Below, piece by piece: positions 30,173 to 43,000 of a stretch of DNA of 64,000 nt. Origin of the DNA: Lasiodiplodia sp. COLG20. Its lineage: Eukaryota; Ascomycota; Dothideomycetes; Botryosphaeriales; Botryosphaeriaceae. The stretch spans positions 124,001 through 188,000 of the forward strand of contig VNWV01000005.1 in assembly GCA_009801085.1 (NCBI GenBank), given 5' to 3'. The number at the start of each line of letters is the position of its first letter. Positions within the stretch are counted from its first letter, which is position 1. Below the pieces are notes generated by a model, which was not told where the DNA came from, ran no database searches, and saw only the letters and a program-made list of their open reading frames with translations. A program made the position numbers and the translations under genes.

Positions 30173-32137
30173 TTACAGAGATTGCTTCCCCCTGGTCTCG
30201 ATTGGCAGCAATAGCATTGCCACGAAGGCCGCCAGGAACAGAGCTCCGGATGCGTACACCGGGCCGGACGGATCGGCCTGGCCAGCGTTGATGGCAACGA
30301 GGGGCGCGCACAGACCCAGCAAACGGTTGAGAAAGGAGCTGATGCCGGTGCCGGTGCCGCGGTTAGGTGCCGGGAACACCTCGGGCGTGTAGGCGTAGAG
30401 GACACCGTACCTGCAGTAGCGTACCATGTTAGCGAAACCCGTTGAAGAATGAATAACAAGAGCCTTACATGATGTTCTGGAAAAAGGCCTCGAGCGAAGA
30501 GAAGGTGAGCTGGTAGTTGGAGTTGCTGCTGATGGTGAAGAGGAAGAGGAAGATGCCGCTGAGCATAGTGCTGATGGCCATGGTGCCCTTGCGTCCAATG
30601 TACTTGATGTCGACCGTGTAGCACGCGAAAAAGCTGCCTGGGACGCCGACCACTGACGTGATCGCATAGTTGCGGTACACCAGATACGTCGACGACTCGC
30701 CACTGTTACCCAGGTACTGCGGCAGGAAAGCGTTGAACAGGGGGTATCCCATGCCAATGGCAGCCCAGATGACCCAGAGGAGCAGCGTCGTGATGCCCAG
30801 CTTCTTGCCGTTGAAGAGCGGCCGGATGCGTGCCGCGCTGAACTTGCCTAGGTTGCGCTTGATGATCTCAACGGTGCTGAGCTTCTGGCCCTCTGTCACG
30901 GCATCGGGGTCGCCGCCGATCTCGTTGAGAATCTCCTCAGTCAACCACGTCTTGGCCTTATTGTGATACGCGATTCCATGCACCACGGCAACAGCTTCAG
31001 CCTGTCTGCCGCGCGAGAGCAGGAATTTGGGCGACTCAAAGAGGTGGAAGAGGAAGAAGCGCGCAACAAACATGGAGAAGGTGAGGGCGCCTAGCGTGAG
31101 AACAAGGTAGCGCCAGCCCCAGTTGTCCTCCTTTGCGCAGGGGCCCTCTGAAGCGCACGAGTAGTTGGAAATAAATCCCCATGCAACTGATGATTGTCAG
31201 CGTTTCGATCCTTCAAGCCTGAGATACGCGGGGCTTACTCAGAGACGAGATCAATTGTCCGACAGGCCACCACACACTCAGCAGAGTCAGCAAGTTACCG
31301 CTAGCGAACGGCAGAAACTCGAGGAAGAGAGCTCCGTCGACGGGTAAGTTGCCGCCAACGCCCAAGCCGACACAGGAAAAGAGGGCGCAAGTGGAGATCC
31401 AGTCGTGAGCACCGCCAGCAGCCAGGCCAAAGGCGCCAGCAAGGAACAGCGTGCAGTTGAAAGCAAGACGGCGACCGATGACATCGGAAATGGTTCCCCA
31501 GAAGCTCGCACCAATGCACAGCCCAGTGAAGAGCGCTAGCGTGGTGTAGCGTACCGTGTTTTCGTCGACATCGAACTCACGACTGAGTTGCGGGAGGGTG
31601 AGAGCGACGCCCTGTCGTCCGTCAGCATACGAGGGAGAGCGTCTCAGCCGCCGCCACGTACCTGGAGCCAGAGGTTATCAGCAGTCCAGCCAAAACCGCA
31701 GAGAGCAAAGAGCTCCCACTGGTAGCGGCCCATGCCAATGTCCTGGATGGCCTTGTTGATGACCTTAGACTTGCCTACAGCGCCACGGTCAGATCTGCAA
31801 CTCTCATGTAGGGGCGAAGGAGCAAAGGGAAACGGCATCAAACCGACGACCCGCCGCCTGGGAAGCGACGGCAGGGCGTTCAGAACGTACGGTCATATGC
31901 GGTGTTGACACCGCCAGCTGCCAGATCATTGTCAATCTCAGCACGGAGGGCGTCGATAGTCAAGCCGCCGGACCACTCGCTGCTGCCGGTCGACTCTTTC
32001 TCTCTGTTGGCCTCATCGTGGGCGCCTGGCTTGGAGCTGACCGAGTTGCCACGATGCGGCGCTCCGGCGAGCGGCACCAGGACTCCAGGAAACTCGGAGA
32101 CGTCGTGTTTGTGGAACGGGTTAATGAAGTACGGCAT
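30173..32137 (-). CDS. MFS transporter, SV2/sugar-porter-like
   Basis: Exons 32137-31891, 31774-31662, 31611-31239, 31186-30469 and 30410-30173 give 562 aa. Introns of 116, 50, 52 and 58 nt close in frame. A polar N-terminal tail (about 80 residues) precedes twelve predicted helices split 6+6. Recognisable MFS signatures are FGWTADNLWLQ after helix 1, GTISDVIGRR between helices 2 and 3, VGLGVGGNLPVDGALFLEF, the cytoplasmic FESPKFLLSRGR and PEVFPAPNRGTGTG. This places it among sugar-porter/SVOP-like carriers, for which fungal substrates are mostly unknown (sugars, carboxylates, nicotinate-type compounds). An upstream in-frame ATG at 32218 would add 27 residues. Confidence 0.88.
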
Positions 32138-35100
32138 GTTGGTGCGTAGGATTCTCGTCGAGTGTTGCTTTGGGAGGTCGCGCGGGCTGCAGGATTGCGT
32201 AGTAGTCGCTGTGGGCAAGAGTCACAGTCGCTTCGGGCAGTCTTGATCGATGTCGCGTGCGGAATTCGAGCGGCTTGTTCACACAGAGCTGTCGTGGGGG
32301 CGGTAGGTACAGATTTGAGAGATGCGGCCGGTCGCGATGGTCGAGAGCATCACAGCTTCACCTTCACTCACTCGGGGCACGCTTTGGAGGCGCTGGAGAA
32401 GGATGATTTGGTTGGCGGTAGCTGAATGCCGGGGGTTGGGCGCAAGAGCAAATGGTAAAAGGCTGGGGAGAGCGGAATTTAAAGGATGAGTGTAGCTAGC
32501 TGGGATTATTTTCTGCGTGCCGTGGACCCGGCGGCGGGGTGGGCCTAACTTTGCTGCGTGACTTTGGACAGGTGCGACGTGGAATAGGATACCTAGCGCG
32601 GTTGAAAGTCGCGGCGCAGGGTGCGGTGCAGAGTGAGAGTGGAGCTGGGGCCGCCGCTGGGGTGCGGCAGGGCTGGTCTTGGCTATGACATCGGCGGCCA
32701 CACGCCTCCGCCGCCCAGGTACAAAACAACGGTACGCCCTCTCACGTCAGGCAGGCGTTGTTGGTGTTGGCCGAGAGCCCTTTCGCCCGTCGTCCAGGCT
32801 GTGGCCGACATCTGGCGCGGGGGCAAGGGCGCGCGAGGTTGCGGCTGATATCGTTCTCGCTCGCTCGATGCGGCGCCTGCAGTCCCTGGAACCCACTCCG
32901 GACAGGGTTCGTCATCCATCAAACATCCCCCGTTCGTCGTCGGTTGCAGCCCACACGTGACCATCACGTGGGATCGCTGCGCCATGGATCGAATCGAAGT
33001 CTGCCCGCTGCATCAACGCGATGCGTGCTGCCTGCTTATCTTGCATCCGCTGCTGCTGCTGCACCCCGCCTGCTGCCTGGCGGCCCTGCCCGCTGCTGCA
33101 CCATTCATGGCCGACTCTTCACCACGCCTGACGCTGAGACCAATTATGCACTGCATCGCAGGCGGCGGCAAGTTTCCCGATCATCGCAGCGGGTCTCTCC
33201 ACAGCCGCCAAGCGTGGCTGACGGTCGCCGGAAGCCGCCTTTGGGGCAGCTCCGCCGCCCTCGAAAATTAAACCTATCCCACTCTGTGCCAATCCCTTTA
33301 CCTAATATGCGATGTCGAGTCGTGAGCATGTGCTCACCGCCCGCTTCTGGCCGACCAATCGCATCTCATCAGCCGTCCTTCACATCGGCAGGAGCTTTGG
33401 TTTTGCCTTCTTCTCCGGCAGTAACCTTTTGCCAAATTGCGGCAAACCAAGGCGCTCTCGCTCGCCGTACGTCATCCTAGCACACTACTCCACACGCTCA
33501 CCGAGGACGCCCACTCAGCTGATGCTCGCCATACCGGCGGTGGCGCCCGGCGAGCTGAACATCTAGTGCGCTGTGCGTCGGTCCGGTCGTGACCCGGTTT
33601 CCTGCAAGGGCAACGATGAGCAAGGTTGCTCTCCGGGACCTGTTCGTTCCCGTCTCACCTCCAGCCAATTGTCCTGGTCGTCGGGCTCAAGCGTCAGAGT
33701 TTTCAACACGTGCTGGTATGCCTGAAGCGGGATTGTGCGCCACGCCGGCGGTGAATGCCGAGTTCTTGGGTTCCATCAACACTCTCAGCGTCGCAATACC
33801 CTCGCTCCTCGGCCAAGCCCGCCTCGGCATAATGGCTTCGTTTCTCAGCCCATCCTCTTTGCCGATTGTCTGAGAAAAACGAATAATGAAAAATTTCTTT
33901 CAATATCATCTTACGATGACCCTCGTACGCGCGTCAATGGCTAACGGAGCCTCCGACCCATCACTTCGATAATCTTTCATAACTTCATCCTTACTTGACC
34001 CCCCTACACTTGCTTCCTCAGCCGGCAGCTCGCGTGGATTTCTCCTCCAAAGCAGGCGGGTCAAGACCTTGACAATTACCGAAGACAGCAAAAACCCATG
34101 CACTCGACCTACCGCATATGGCAACGTGTCTGACGAAGCTATGCATTTGTGACTGGGTCCTGCGACGGCCAACAGGCAAGACAACCCTGCCTGACAACCG
34201 AGGTATACCCATCATTGCCATTACAGGACATCGCCGGTAGATGCAAAACCAACTGAAAAAAGCATCGGTATCCCGTCTTCCTTCAGTGTTCCTTTCCGAA
34301 GAAAGCAGTGGTTGTACACCCCGGTTCAACAGTCGGTGGCAAGCACGAATCCGCTCTTCGTTACATCAGAGCCCAGTCAATTGCCGAACGCAAAGCAATG
34401 TCCTTCGGTTTTAGCCTATTAGAGGAGGCGAGCAGGATGATCACATCCTTCGCGCCAGCTACCCACTGTTGGACGTTTTTTTTTTTTTTTTGCCAATGAA
34501 CAGCGATCATGAAGTGATTCGTCTCTTGTCCGCAGTACAGAGCCTTGGTGTCTCCCCGCCACGAACAATTTCGATTAATCTGTCTACCTCTGTGCTATAC
34601 GTAACGTCGATGCTCACGCTGGACACCAAGGAGAATGCGCGAGCCATTCGTCCGGTGCCGCTTATCGATCTCCGAAAAGGCCCCTAGAGCCGCCACAGTG
34701 GTTCTGCTTGATCTTGCAGACCGAAGATGGACCCGCCACAGTCGGTCAAGCAGTATTTGTCGGCGTTTCCGATCGACTTAGGCCTCGTGATTTTCCAAAC
34801 GAAGAGCTCGCCTACCGATGGCTAGGACTAGTTCATGCAGCCGTTCGAATGGTACACATAGGCGCGAGAACCGACAGCTAGCTCGAAGAATAGCAAGGCC
34901 CTAGAAAAAAAAAGGGTAACTGTAATCCCCGCAATTTTCCTTACGAGGAACACCATTCGACTCATGGAGGCAATACAAGCTATCGTCTACATTTGTGTCT
35001 GGGCAGTTACCTTAATCACTCGGGACACAGGCGTAAACAACCGTCTAATCGCAAAAACTAAACTCACGCCAGTCTTGGGCTGCAACATCCCTCTGTACCA

Positions 35101-36303
35101 CCGTCGACGGCCCGCCAGTGGATTTTCATAACATTTGCGGATCGCATTACGAACGCGTTTTTTTCTCCTATTGCCGAATTCCACATGAAACTACTAGATC
35201 AAATCGTCTGTAATCGCATCCAGCATCTGCAATGGTTGATCCTCCTCCTGAGGACCCGCTGCACGCCAAAGCTAAAGTGCTCCGAACACAATCGCTGCGA
35301 TCACAGACAGCGGTGGCGATCGGAAGCTGCGCGCGCTCACTGGCGCTTAGGTATTAACGTCTTAATGAAAAGAATTTCAGCACGCCTGACCGGTGTGCGT
35401 AGAACGGCCAGTGTGTTGCTACGTTTCACCCGTAAAGATGATGGTGGAGTGGGGCGGAGTGTGTGATAGCAGTTGCCTTGCCTGGCCTGCGCATGCTGCG
35501 ATCCATGCTTCACGAGTCAACGTTCGCTCCTGAGGCTCGGCTGGGGGAGGAGGCTCGTGTTGATGGACGTGGGAAACTGAATCATGCGCCATTCAGAACT
35601 CCAGAATGTGGAGTACTTCTATTGTATCGCGCTTTCTGCTTTTTAGCAGAAGCTTCGGATGAAGAGGCCAGACACAACTTTGCATTAGCAGCGATGGGCG
35701 CTACGGTCGCGACTGGCAAGTGATGACCGGGACTGTCCAGATTCAGGGTGCAAGCCTGCAGATGAAGAGAAGCGAGAATCGAAGGTGCTCTGTGTTCTAG
35801 ACCATCACGCAGAACAGTCAACATCACGGCATGGTAGTTCTCGCCCAGTCATACCATCCCCATAGAAACGGCAATTGAGAGGCACTAATGCAAGTGAAGC
35901 AATTTGCGAGTGGCTGTGATTGTGCGAGAACGGGGAAATGACTCAGTCTTTAGTGAGTGCTGTCCAGGCTCCATTGGCACTCGCCATGAAAGCTGCTTTG
36001 ATATCGAGATATGTCATGGCAGGCGAAGCTTGTCCGCCACAAGGAAAGATTCAGAGCAGTATAGAAGTACTCCAGTCTCTGTACAAAACAGTGAGAAGTA
36101 AGCTCAGTTGTCAACAAACACATGCAGATAAAAAGAATAGGATGGATGAATGCTAGTAGTGTACAGGGGTATGTCTCCAGAGGACCATCGAATCGTCAAA
36201 CACAACGCCATATAACCAAGCACAATGCATGCCAATCCGCGCCAACAGTACCAAACCAGGATGTGTCTAGCCAAAGTGATGTGAAAAGTACCCTTAGCGC
36301 ATC
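32138..36303. other. 4.2-kb segment without a supportable gene
   Basis: Begins with the MFS promoter. It includes GC-rich sequence with CTG runs (near 33050), a T15 tract (about 34478) and only short, domain-free frames. I found no splice-joined protein, RNA gene or repeat pair. The right end is the 3' flank of the two-TM gene. Confidence 0.45.
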
Positions 36304-37986
36304 TTAGTCAATCATGCGGCTCTCGGGGACACCAGCGCCTGAGCCAGCGTCGCTGGCTTCTGCAGCGTCTAGGATTCTCCGATGCCTTTCATCCACGGAT
36401 CTTTGGTGCTCCAGACGCTGGGCCTCTAGTCTGTCGAGACCCCGCTGAATGTTCTCGATGTGAAGGACTATTGGCACCTCACCATCGACACCCACGACGT
36501 CAGGGGTAGCGGCACGCTCTCGCATATCCTCCAGACTGACAGCGATGGCTCGGAGCTTGATCATAGTCGAGCTGACGTGACTAACCGCGGTGCGGCGGTA
36601 CATGTTGACATTCTTGAGTAGCTGGATCTGTTGGTCCAGCTTCTTGACATTGGACCGGTTGCCACCCAGTTTCGTCCAGAGGTCGAGGAACAATTCCTCG
36701 CGCTTGCCCTGCAGGCTTACATCGTCACGAACGGAGATCTCGTGTATGGCGCCGAGATGACTTTCGAGGCTGTCTAGGATCCCGAGCAAAGCATCCGCTT
36801 GGTCAATGAGGGCCGTGATCTCGTCCTCGACCTTTTGGGTGTGCGTCAAGTATTGAGAAACGAGCCGTTCGCGCGGGTTTCGATGCGGCGAGATGACCCA
36901 TAGTAACTGGTCCCAGATGAAGCGGTCAACAGAGCCCCGCCCATCCTCGGCATCCTTGATGTCGTCAATGACTCGCAAAGTCCACTTGTTCGTGCTGAGC
37001 ATCTTATCCACTGCCGTCCCGATCCGAGAGTTAAAGCGTGTAAGGTCCCAGGAAGCTTTACCCGCTTTCTCGATGAAGTTGTGGAATTCCATGTCCAGCT
37101 CGCTTTTTGAGGGAAGCTTGGAATAGCGCACAACGGACCTCAAGTCCCGGATAGCGGTCTCGCCCCGCTTCATATCCGCGGGCAGCCCGTCATATCTAGA
37201 CGCATCAGATATGATCTCTTCGAATGCTTGCTGAGCCTTGACAAGCTCATCGAATTCGACCGATCCGGCGGAGGTGGGACTGGCTCTCGGCGGGTAGTTG
37301 CAGAATGGAAGGTTAAGCAGAGACACGCCGGGGACGGTACAGATCGGGGTTAGCGCAGTGGAAACGCTGGTAGTAATCCAATACCGGGCAAATGACAAGA
37401 ATGCGGCGACGAAAGCGACAGCGAGGGCGATGGAGAATAGGGGTTTCAAGACGTTCAAGGTAAAACACAGGACGGATAGCAAGTAGCTGGTTATGGGTCC
37501 CAGCACATTGAGCCAGAGTAACCCGAGAGGTGTCGAGGTATCACTTTTATCCTCCTCAGACGACACCCGTTGCATCGGCCGAGACCTCCGCTTCCTCTGC
37601 CTGAGATCCGCCGATTCGTCATCCTCGGCGATAGACTGAGAAACGCGTCGCGGGCGGCGCGAGCTGTGCATCGGAGAGCCACCAAACGAGCCGTCGGGTG
37701 AAGAAGGCATGACGAACTCGAGTTCTGCAGAGGGCTGAGAGACACGGCGTTTCGGGGGCTTGCGGGGTACAGGTGTAGAGGGGGTGGCGGACCGTGCCTT
37801 TCCCGAGGACTGTGGCGGTGGACTGTTGCGCGCCGAGCTCTTCTTTGCACGCTGAACGTCTTTGTGGGAAGGGGCGTCGCTGTCCTGACTTGAAGACTGT
37901 CCGAGATCTTGATCCTCAGCATACGACAAAGACGCCCATGACTCGCTGAGCTCCCTAGTTCGGGCGCGACCTTTCCCCCTGCTCAT
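36304..37986 (-). CDS. Fungal two-TM protein with coiled coil, function unknown
   Basis: Intronless frame of 560 aa. Residues 1 to about 150 are Ser/Arg/Pro-rich, highly basic and probably disordered, with repeated RRVSQ phrases (near residues 80 and 113) that look like basophilic kinase sites. Two hydrophobic segments (about 154-175 and 180-202) form a hairpin or a pair of TM helices. A short Cys/Pro loop (CTVPGVSLLNLPFCNYPP) follows, then a roughly 320-residue helical, coiled-coil-rich domain. The layout resembles membrane-anchored structural proteins such as nuclear-envelope or ER-shaping factors, but no named family is recognised. The gene is divergent from the mitochondrial threonyl-tRNA synthetase, with 415 bp between the ATGs. 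Confidence 0.78.
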   Translation of the reverse strand: MSRGKGRARTRELSESWASLSYAEDQDLGQSSSQDSDAPSHKDVQRAKKSSARNSPPPQSSGKARSATPSTPVPRKPPKRRVSQPSAELEFVMPSSPDGSFGGSPMHSSRRPRRVSQSIAEDDESADLRQRKRRSRPMQRVSSEEDKSDTSTPLGLLWLNVLGPITSYLLSVLCFTLNVLKPLFSIALAVAFVAAFLSFARYWITTSVSTALTPICTVPGVSLLNLPFCNYPPRASPTSAGSVEFDELVKAQQAFEEIISDASRYDGLPADMKRGETAIRDLRSVVRYSKLPSKSELDMEFHNFIEKAGKASWDLTRFNSRIGTAVDKMLSTNKWTLRVIDDIKDAEDGRGSVDRFIWDQLLWVISPHRNPRERLVSQYLTHTQKVEDEITALIDQADALLGILDSLESHLGAIHEISVRDDVSLQGKREELFLDLWTKLGGNRSNVKKLDQQIQLLKNVNMYRRTAVSHVSSTMIKLRAIAVSLEDMRERAATPDVVGVDGEVPIVLHIENIQRGLDRLEAQRLEHQRSVDERHRRILDAAEASDAGSGAGVPESRMID

Positions 37987-38401
37987 GACACGGCGGAATC
38001 TTGCTCAGTCTCGGGGCGGTGCGGGAGGCGGTGCTGGCGCGTGGGTGGCAAGCAGACAGTGTGTGACGCGGAGAACAACGCGAAACGGCGGGCAAAGTGG
38101 CAAAGCGCAGATGGAAGGCTGGCGGGCGGCGTAGAGTTGTCGATCAGGGCACGAGGATAAGTCGACGCGTGTGGCCAGATGCCAATAGCAAGATTAGCCT
38201 GTTGCGTACGAGAGATGTCATGGCGAGAGAGGGTCGAGGCGAGTTGGCAACACAACGTCTTGTTTGCCTCGCGTCGTTGTCGTGGCAGGCCTCACGTCAC
38301 GCGCCGAGCCGTCCGCGCGCTAAGCCCAAGCTCCCGTGCCGCGCGCCGCGTCCAACAGCAGCTTGTGCGCGCCCCAGAATTTCTCCAGCACCGCCGCCCC
38401 A
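37987..38401. promoter_or_regulatory. Shared divergent promoter region
   Basis: The 415 bp between the start codons of the minus-strand two-TM gene and the plus-strand threonyl-tRNA synthetase gene must hold both core promoters. No specific factor site is claimed. Confidence 0.5.
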
Positions 38402-40033
38402 ATGCCCGCTCGCCGTCCGCTGCTCAACCTCTCGCACATTGCCCGCTACGCCAGGGCCCCGCGCCCTCAATCCGTCCTGCGCCCGCCAACATGGAGACGC
38501 CCGTGTTCTTCATGTTCAGCTTCCCAGCCTGCGCAGAAACTAAACCCGACGACTGATGATCCGCCCAAACCACCAGCCGACCACCGTGAACTGGGCGCCC
38601 AGCAAGACCTCTTCACCACTTCTCTCTACTCGCCCGGCTCGCCGCTTTTCCTCCCCAATGGCGCCGATATGTTCAACAAGCTTGCCAATTTCCTGCGCAC
38701 GCAGTACCCGCGATTCGGCTTCCGCGAGGTCATCACGCCTACTATATACAAGAAGTCGTTATGGCAGAAATCCGGCCATTGGGTGAACTACGCCGAGGAC
38801 ATGTTCTCCGTGCAGGGCCGCGGCGCCACCGGGAAGAAAGAAGCAGCCGAGGCGGGCGAGGACGAGGAGTTCGGTCTGAAGCCTATGAACTGCCCGGGCC
38901 ACTGCCTGCTGTTCGGCAGCGAGAAGCGTAGTTACCGCGACCTGCCCATCCGCTATGCAGACTTTAGCGCTTTGCACCGCAATGAGATTTCTGGCGCGTT
39001 GAGCGGGCTAACGCGCGTGCGTCGCTTCCACCAAGATGACGGACACATCTTCTGCCGCCCGTCTCAGATCCAAGAAGAGATCAAGCGCACCCTTGATTTC
39101 GTCCAGACGGTCTATTCGACCTTTAAGCTCGGCCCGTACAAGCTGGTGCTCTCGACGCGGCCGGAGGACCACTACATCGGCACTGTGGGGGAGTGGGACC
39201 GCGCCGAGAGTCAGCTGAAGGCGGCGCTCGACGACAGCGGGCGGGAGTGGGCGATTAACCCAGGTGATGGTGCCTTCTACGGGCCCAAGATCGATATCAT
39301 CCTGCGCGACAGTGACGGCAAGGAGCACCAGACGGCCACCATCCAGCTGGATTTCCAGCTGGGCCAGCGCTTCAACCTGTCGTATAGTGCGCCCGCGCCG
39401 GAGCTCGAGCGAACGGGGTCGGTGAGGGCGGACACGGCGCCGGAGCTGCTCGCGCAGACAGGCCCGGTTACGCCCGTCATCATCCATCGCGCCATCCTCG
39501 GCTCGCTCGAACGCTTCCTCGCCCTCTTGATCGAGCACTACGACGGCAAGTATCCGTTCTGGCTCGCGCCGCGCCCGGCCATCATCCTCGCCTTGTCGCA
39601 GGACTACGAGCTGCTGGCCCACGTACAAAAGCTGGCCATCCAGCTGTCGGGTGCCGACGAGCAGCGGGACGAGCACACAGGAGCGACACTACCTGCGCCG
39701 CTAGGCCGCCCGCCCGTCCAGGTCGACGTTGACACGAGTGCACGTGGTCTTGGTAAGAAGCTGCGCGAGGCGCGCGAGCGCGGCTACAACCACATCATGG
39801 TCGTGGGTCCGAAGGAGATGCGCAATGGCAAGGTGCAGATGCAGCTATGGAACCAGCCGAGCGTGGCGGAAGCCGACCTAGTGCTTTGGGACGCCGTGGC
39901 ACAGGTCGATGGCAGATACTCTCTTCAGGCTCTGGGTTGGCGCCAGGAAACGCTCTCCAAGGGGACGAATGTGGAGATTTCGAATCAAGCAGTGAGGAAG
40001 TACTTCGACGGCTTGATGGATAAGTATATGTAA
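38402..40033 (+). CDS. MST1: Mitochondrial threonyl-tRNA synthetase
   Basis: Single exon, 543 aa. The ATG at 38402 gives an Arg/Ala/Ser/Leu-rich presequence (MPARRPLLNLSHIARYARAP). The protein lacks the TGS and editing domains of cytosolic ThrRS, as mitochondrial MST1 does. Class II core: motif 1 region FLPNGADMFNKLANFLR, zinc and catalytic segment MNCPGHC (162-168), motif 2 RVRRFHQDDGHIFC, PGDGAFYGPKID and motif 3 RAILGSLERFLALLIE. A C-terminal anticodon-binding domain follows (QVDVDTSARGLGKKLREAR and NHIMVVGPKE). It charges mitochondrial tRNA-Thr in the matrix. A longer in-frame start at 38336 is possible but weaker. Confidence 0.95.
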   Translation: MPARRPLLNLSHIARYARAPRPQSVLRPPTWRRPCSSCSASQPAQKLNPTTDDPPKPPADHRELGAQQDLFTTSLYSPGSPLFLPNGADMFNKLANFLRTQYPRFGFREVITPTIYKKSLWQKSGHWVNYAEDMFSVQGRGATGKKEAAEAGEDEEFGLKPMNCPGHCLLFGSEKRSYRDLPIRYADFSALHRNEISGALSGLTRVRRFHQDDGHIFCRPSQIQEEIKRTLDFVQTVYSTFKLGPYKLVLSTRPEDHYIGTVGEWDRAESQLKAALDDSGREWAINPGDGAFYGPKIDIILRDSDGKEHQTATIQLDFQLGQRFNLSYSAPAPELERTGSVRADTAPELLAQTGPVTPVIIHRAILGSLERFLALLIEHYDGKYPFWLAPRPAIILALSQDYELLAHVQKLAIQLSGADEQRDEHTGATLPAPLGRPPVQVDVDTSARGLGKKLREARERGYNHIMVVGPKEMRNGKVQMQLWNQPSVAEADLVLWDAVAQVDGRYSLQALGWRQETLSKGTNVEISNQAVRKYFDGLMDKYM

Positions 40034-43000
40034 AAGCTGCGCGGTAAGATTGACTGAGTCAGCGGACTTGGGTCTGGCTCTTGTAAAACAGCAGAGCTTG
40101 AACTTTTGCACGTTACTAAAAAGGAGAAGAGCTAAGGCGGCAAGGCTTGATGCCGATGGGAAATGTACTATATGAACACAATACTTGTCACATTATCAAG
40201 TCAACACTATCCGGTGCCGCATTTACATCCCGCAGGCCTCTCCAACCGTGGTGCTACCTTTTGTTTTCGTCTGGCCGTCATCAAATTCTGACGCTTCCAT
40301 CTGTCCCCACATTCCGGCCATAGAAGGACCGTTTATCTCCATTCCAGCTCATCCACGGATACTCCTTCACATTCTTCGTTTAACTCCTTGAGCAGATGGG
40401 ATTGGGAAAGATAGCAATGTCCGACCAAATCCGGCACCTCTTCCCACCCTGAAACCGGGCCCCTGCACATCTACTACTGAATTTCAGGACTGGTAAGTAC
40501 GCAACATGGGTACGGTATCTCGTACGATTTACCCTACTAGGCAATCCCAAGATGAACTGCCGAACGCCCACGCCGACGTCGCCCCGCGCACCCTCGGCTC
40601 GGCCATCTCCGCCGGGCAAATTCACGATTCGCGCATACTCATGGTGGCTTTCTTTCTTGCGAACACATGCTTTATTTTTAGCTCCCGTGCGCGCGAGCTC
40701 ATGTCGGCTGATGATGATTGGCGCGCCCCGCACCTCGCCGCGGTGAGAAATGAGGCCGCTGCGTTGGAAGTTGTCTGCGTCGTTGGAGATCTGGTAGGTG
40801 TGTAACTACGGTGGGGGTGGGGGTGGAGCTGTGGAGAGGTTTGGAGGGGAAGCTTTCGGAGAGATGGATCCGGGGTAGGTGTTGGAGTAACGGATCGCCG
40901 CCTCAACGACGACAACGTCGATTTTGGTCGGTATCGATGGTGAAGAGTTTGTTTTCTCATACTTTCTGGGTTTCGTGTGTTCCAAAAAAAAAAAAAAAAG
41001 GAGGAGGAGAGTTTGTGAGTTTTGATGCACCTCCTTGCCACGTGAGAGTATTGCGTAGGAGAAGTGGCAGAGACGATGATCCATTTGTAAGTATTGAAAT
41101 TCTATTAGTATTGAATGTCGTGCGGATAGCAGACGTATGGTAGTCGTGGAGAATTAATGTTACAAGCAAACTTGCGCAGCTGGTGTAAGACATCATTGAG
41201 CGGATCGTAGAAGTACTAGCTCCGCCATACGCATGCGGAAAAAACTACTGGTATAAACTCCATACTACTGGCCAGAATCCGCCCACTCGGATGGTGTCAG
41301 GTAGGCAGGCTTTACCACATCGGGATGTTGCTAGGCCGGGCCGTCGACCGGTTACTTCCAGGAACGGTAAATCGGTGTGGTGAGGTCTGGTCGAGAGGGG
41401 GCGCTAAGCCAAGTATCTTGGTACGATCTCACTGCATTTAGCTTCTGGTCCTTCTACGCACTGGACTCTACTTTCGCAGTCTATGTGGTATGTAGGCTTC
41501 ATGGCACTTGTCGAACATCCTAAGGCCAATATACTGCACCCAGTCAGCTACCCACAAGATACTTCTAATGTCAGCGGCTCAACGGGATATCTCAAAAATC
41601 GTTTCAGTGACTAGACCTCCGACAACTTGAACCGCCATGTGGGTCACGAGCAGCGTAGACTCCATTTATGAGGAGGTGCAAAGGCGGTAGATCCAGTGTC
41701 TAGACCTCAAAGCACATTCGATGCACATCGATGGATGCTACCATCTCCTTGCTAGACTAGTGCATCCCTTACATCGACTTCAGCCTACTTTTTTCTTCTT
41801 TTTTTTTTTGTGCTAAAGAGATCACGAAAGCCGGGCGTCGCGAAGAGAGGGAAACCCCACGGCAGCAAATGCACACTGCCGCACTGCGTACATGTTTCAA
41901 GCAGTGAGCCGACAAAGAAGAGCATCTAAAATTGGTGATACAAGAATGCGACAAGACAAAACAAAACTAGGGCGTCATGGCAGATACCTGCAGTACGTGT
42001 TTGGGCCATCCGTTCGGCGAAAGTAGCGAGTATAGGACATGAATGCTCTCACAAGGGTGAAGCGAGCTCGTTGAGTGGAATCAGACGACACACCTTTAGT
42101 GTTTATTTAGGGGGAAGACGGAGTATACTCCACGAGACACGTTTGACCCGAACATAGCCAGGATCCGGCTCCTGCAACCCCCCCAGGGGTCGTCAACGCT
42201 GCGCAACGATCCTTTCCCGAATTATGTACTATCAGGCCATGGCTAGTATGCGTGGGCCATAGGCAGCTGATATCGCGATTCTGATAGGCTTTGACGGCAG
42301 CGGAACTCAACACCGTCTACGTTCGACGTTGCCCGGGAAGCTGGGTGCCTCAAGAGGAAGTGTGCATCGAGATCTCAAAGGGATGATGGCACATGGGTCT
42401 GAAAGCAGAGAGACTTAGGGCTAAGCGCACCCCCGCTTGTTCACACGATCCGGATCACCGGGTGTCCTTTGCAATTGCGACAGTACAGGGTAGGAGGGGA
42501 TTTGGTCACTTAGTCATCCTTGCTTACAGTATTTGCTTGAGACCTGATCTTATCCTCCGTCCGAAGATGCTGTCGTGTGTATGCGGCTGATGACCTCTCG
42601 TGTTCGTGCGCAACAGTACATAGGTGCCTGGATGCACATTTTCGCGGCACCTAAGTCTCCTTTGGACCTGGCGTGAGTAGAGAGGCATCCCAGGAGACCT
42701 GGTATTGTTCACTGAAAGTCTTCAGCCAACTGGTGAGAAGAGTAATTGGCGGCGGGGTAAAGAAAGCCAGGGCTTTCTGGTGCCCATTTTCCTTTGGTGC
42801 GACGGAGTATACTCCTTGAGCCACTACGTAACTGCTGGCGGCTTTTGCTTTCATCTCAACGTCACTCACGCTTCCTGGCGTAGTAGACAGCCAGCACTCA
42901 CAAAGGTCCAGCAGCCGAACGCGATCCGACTTTGCATAGTTATCGATAGCCAAGATTGCATGGGTGGCGTCATGGCCGTAGGGCCGTGTTTCGAGCTCTG

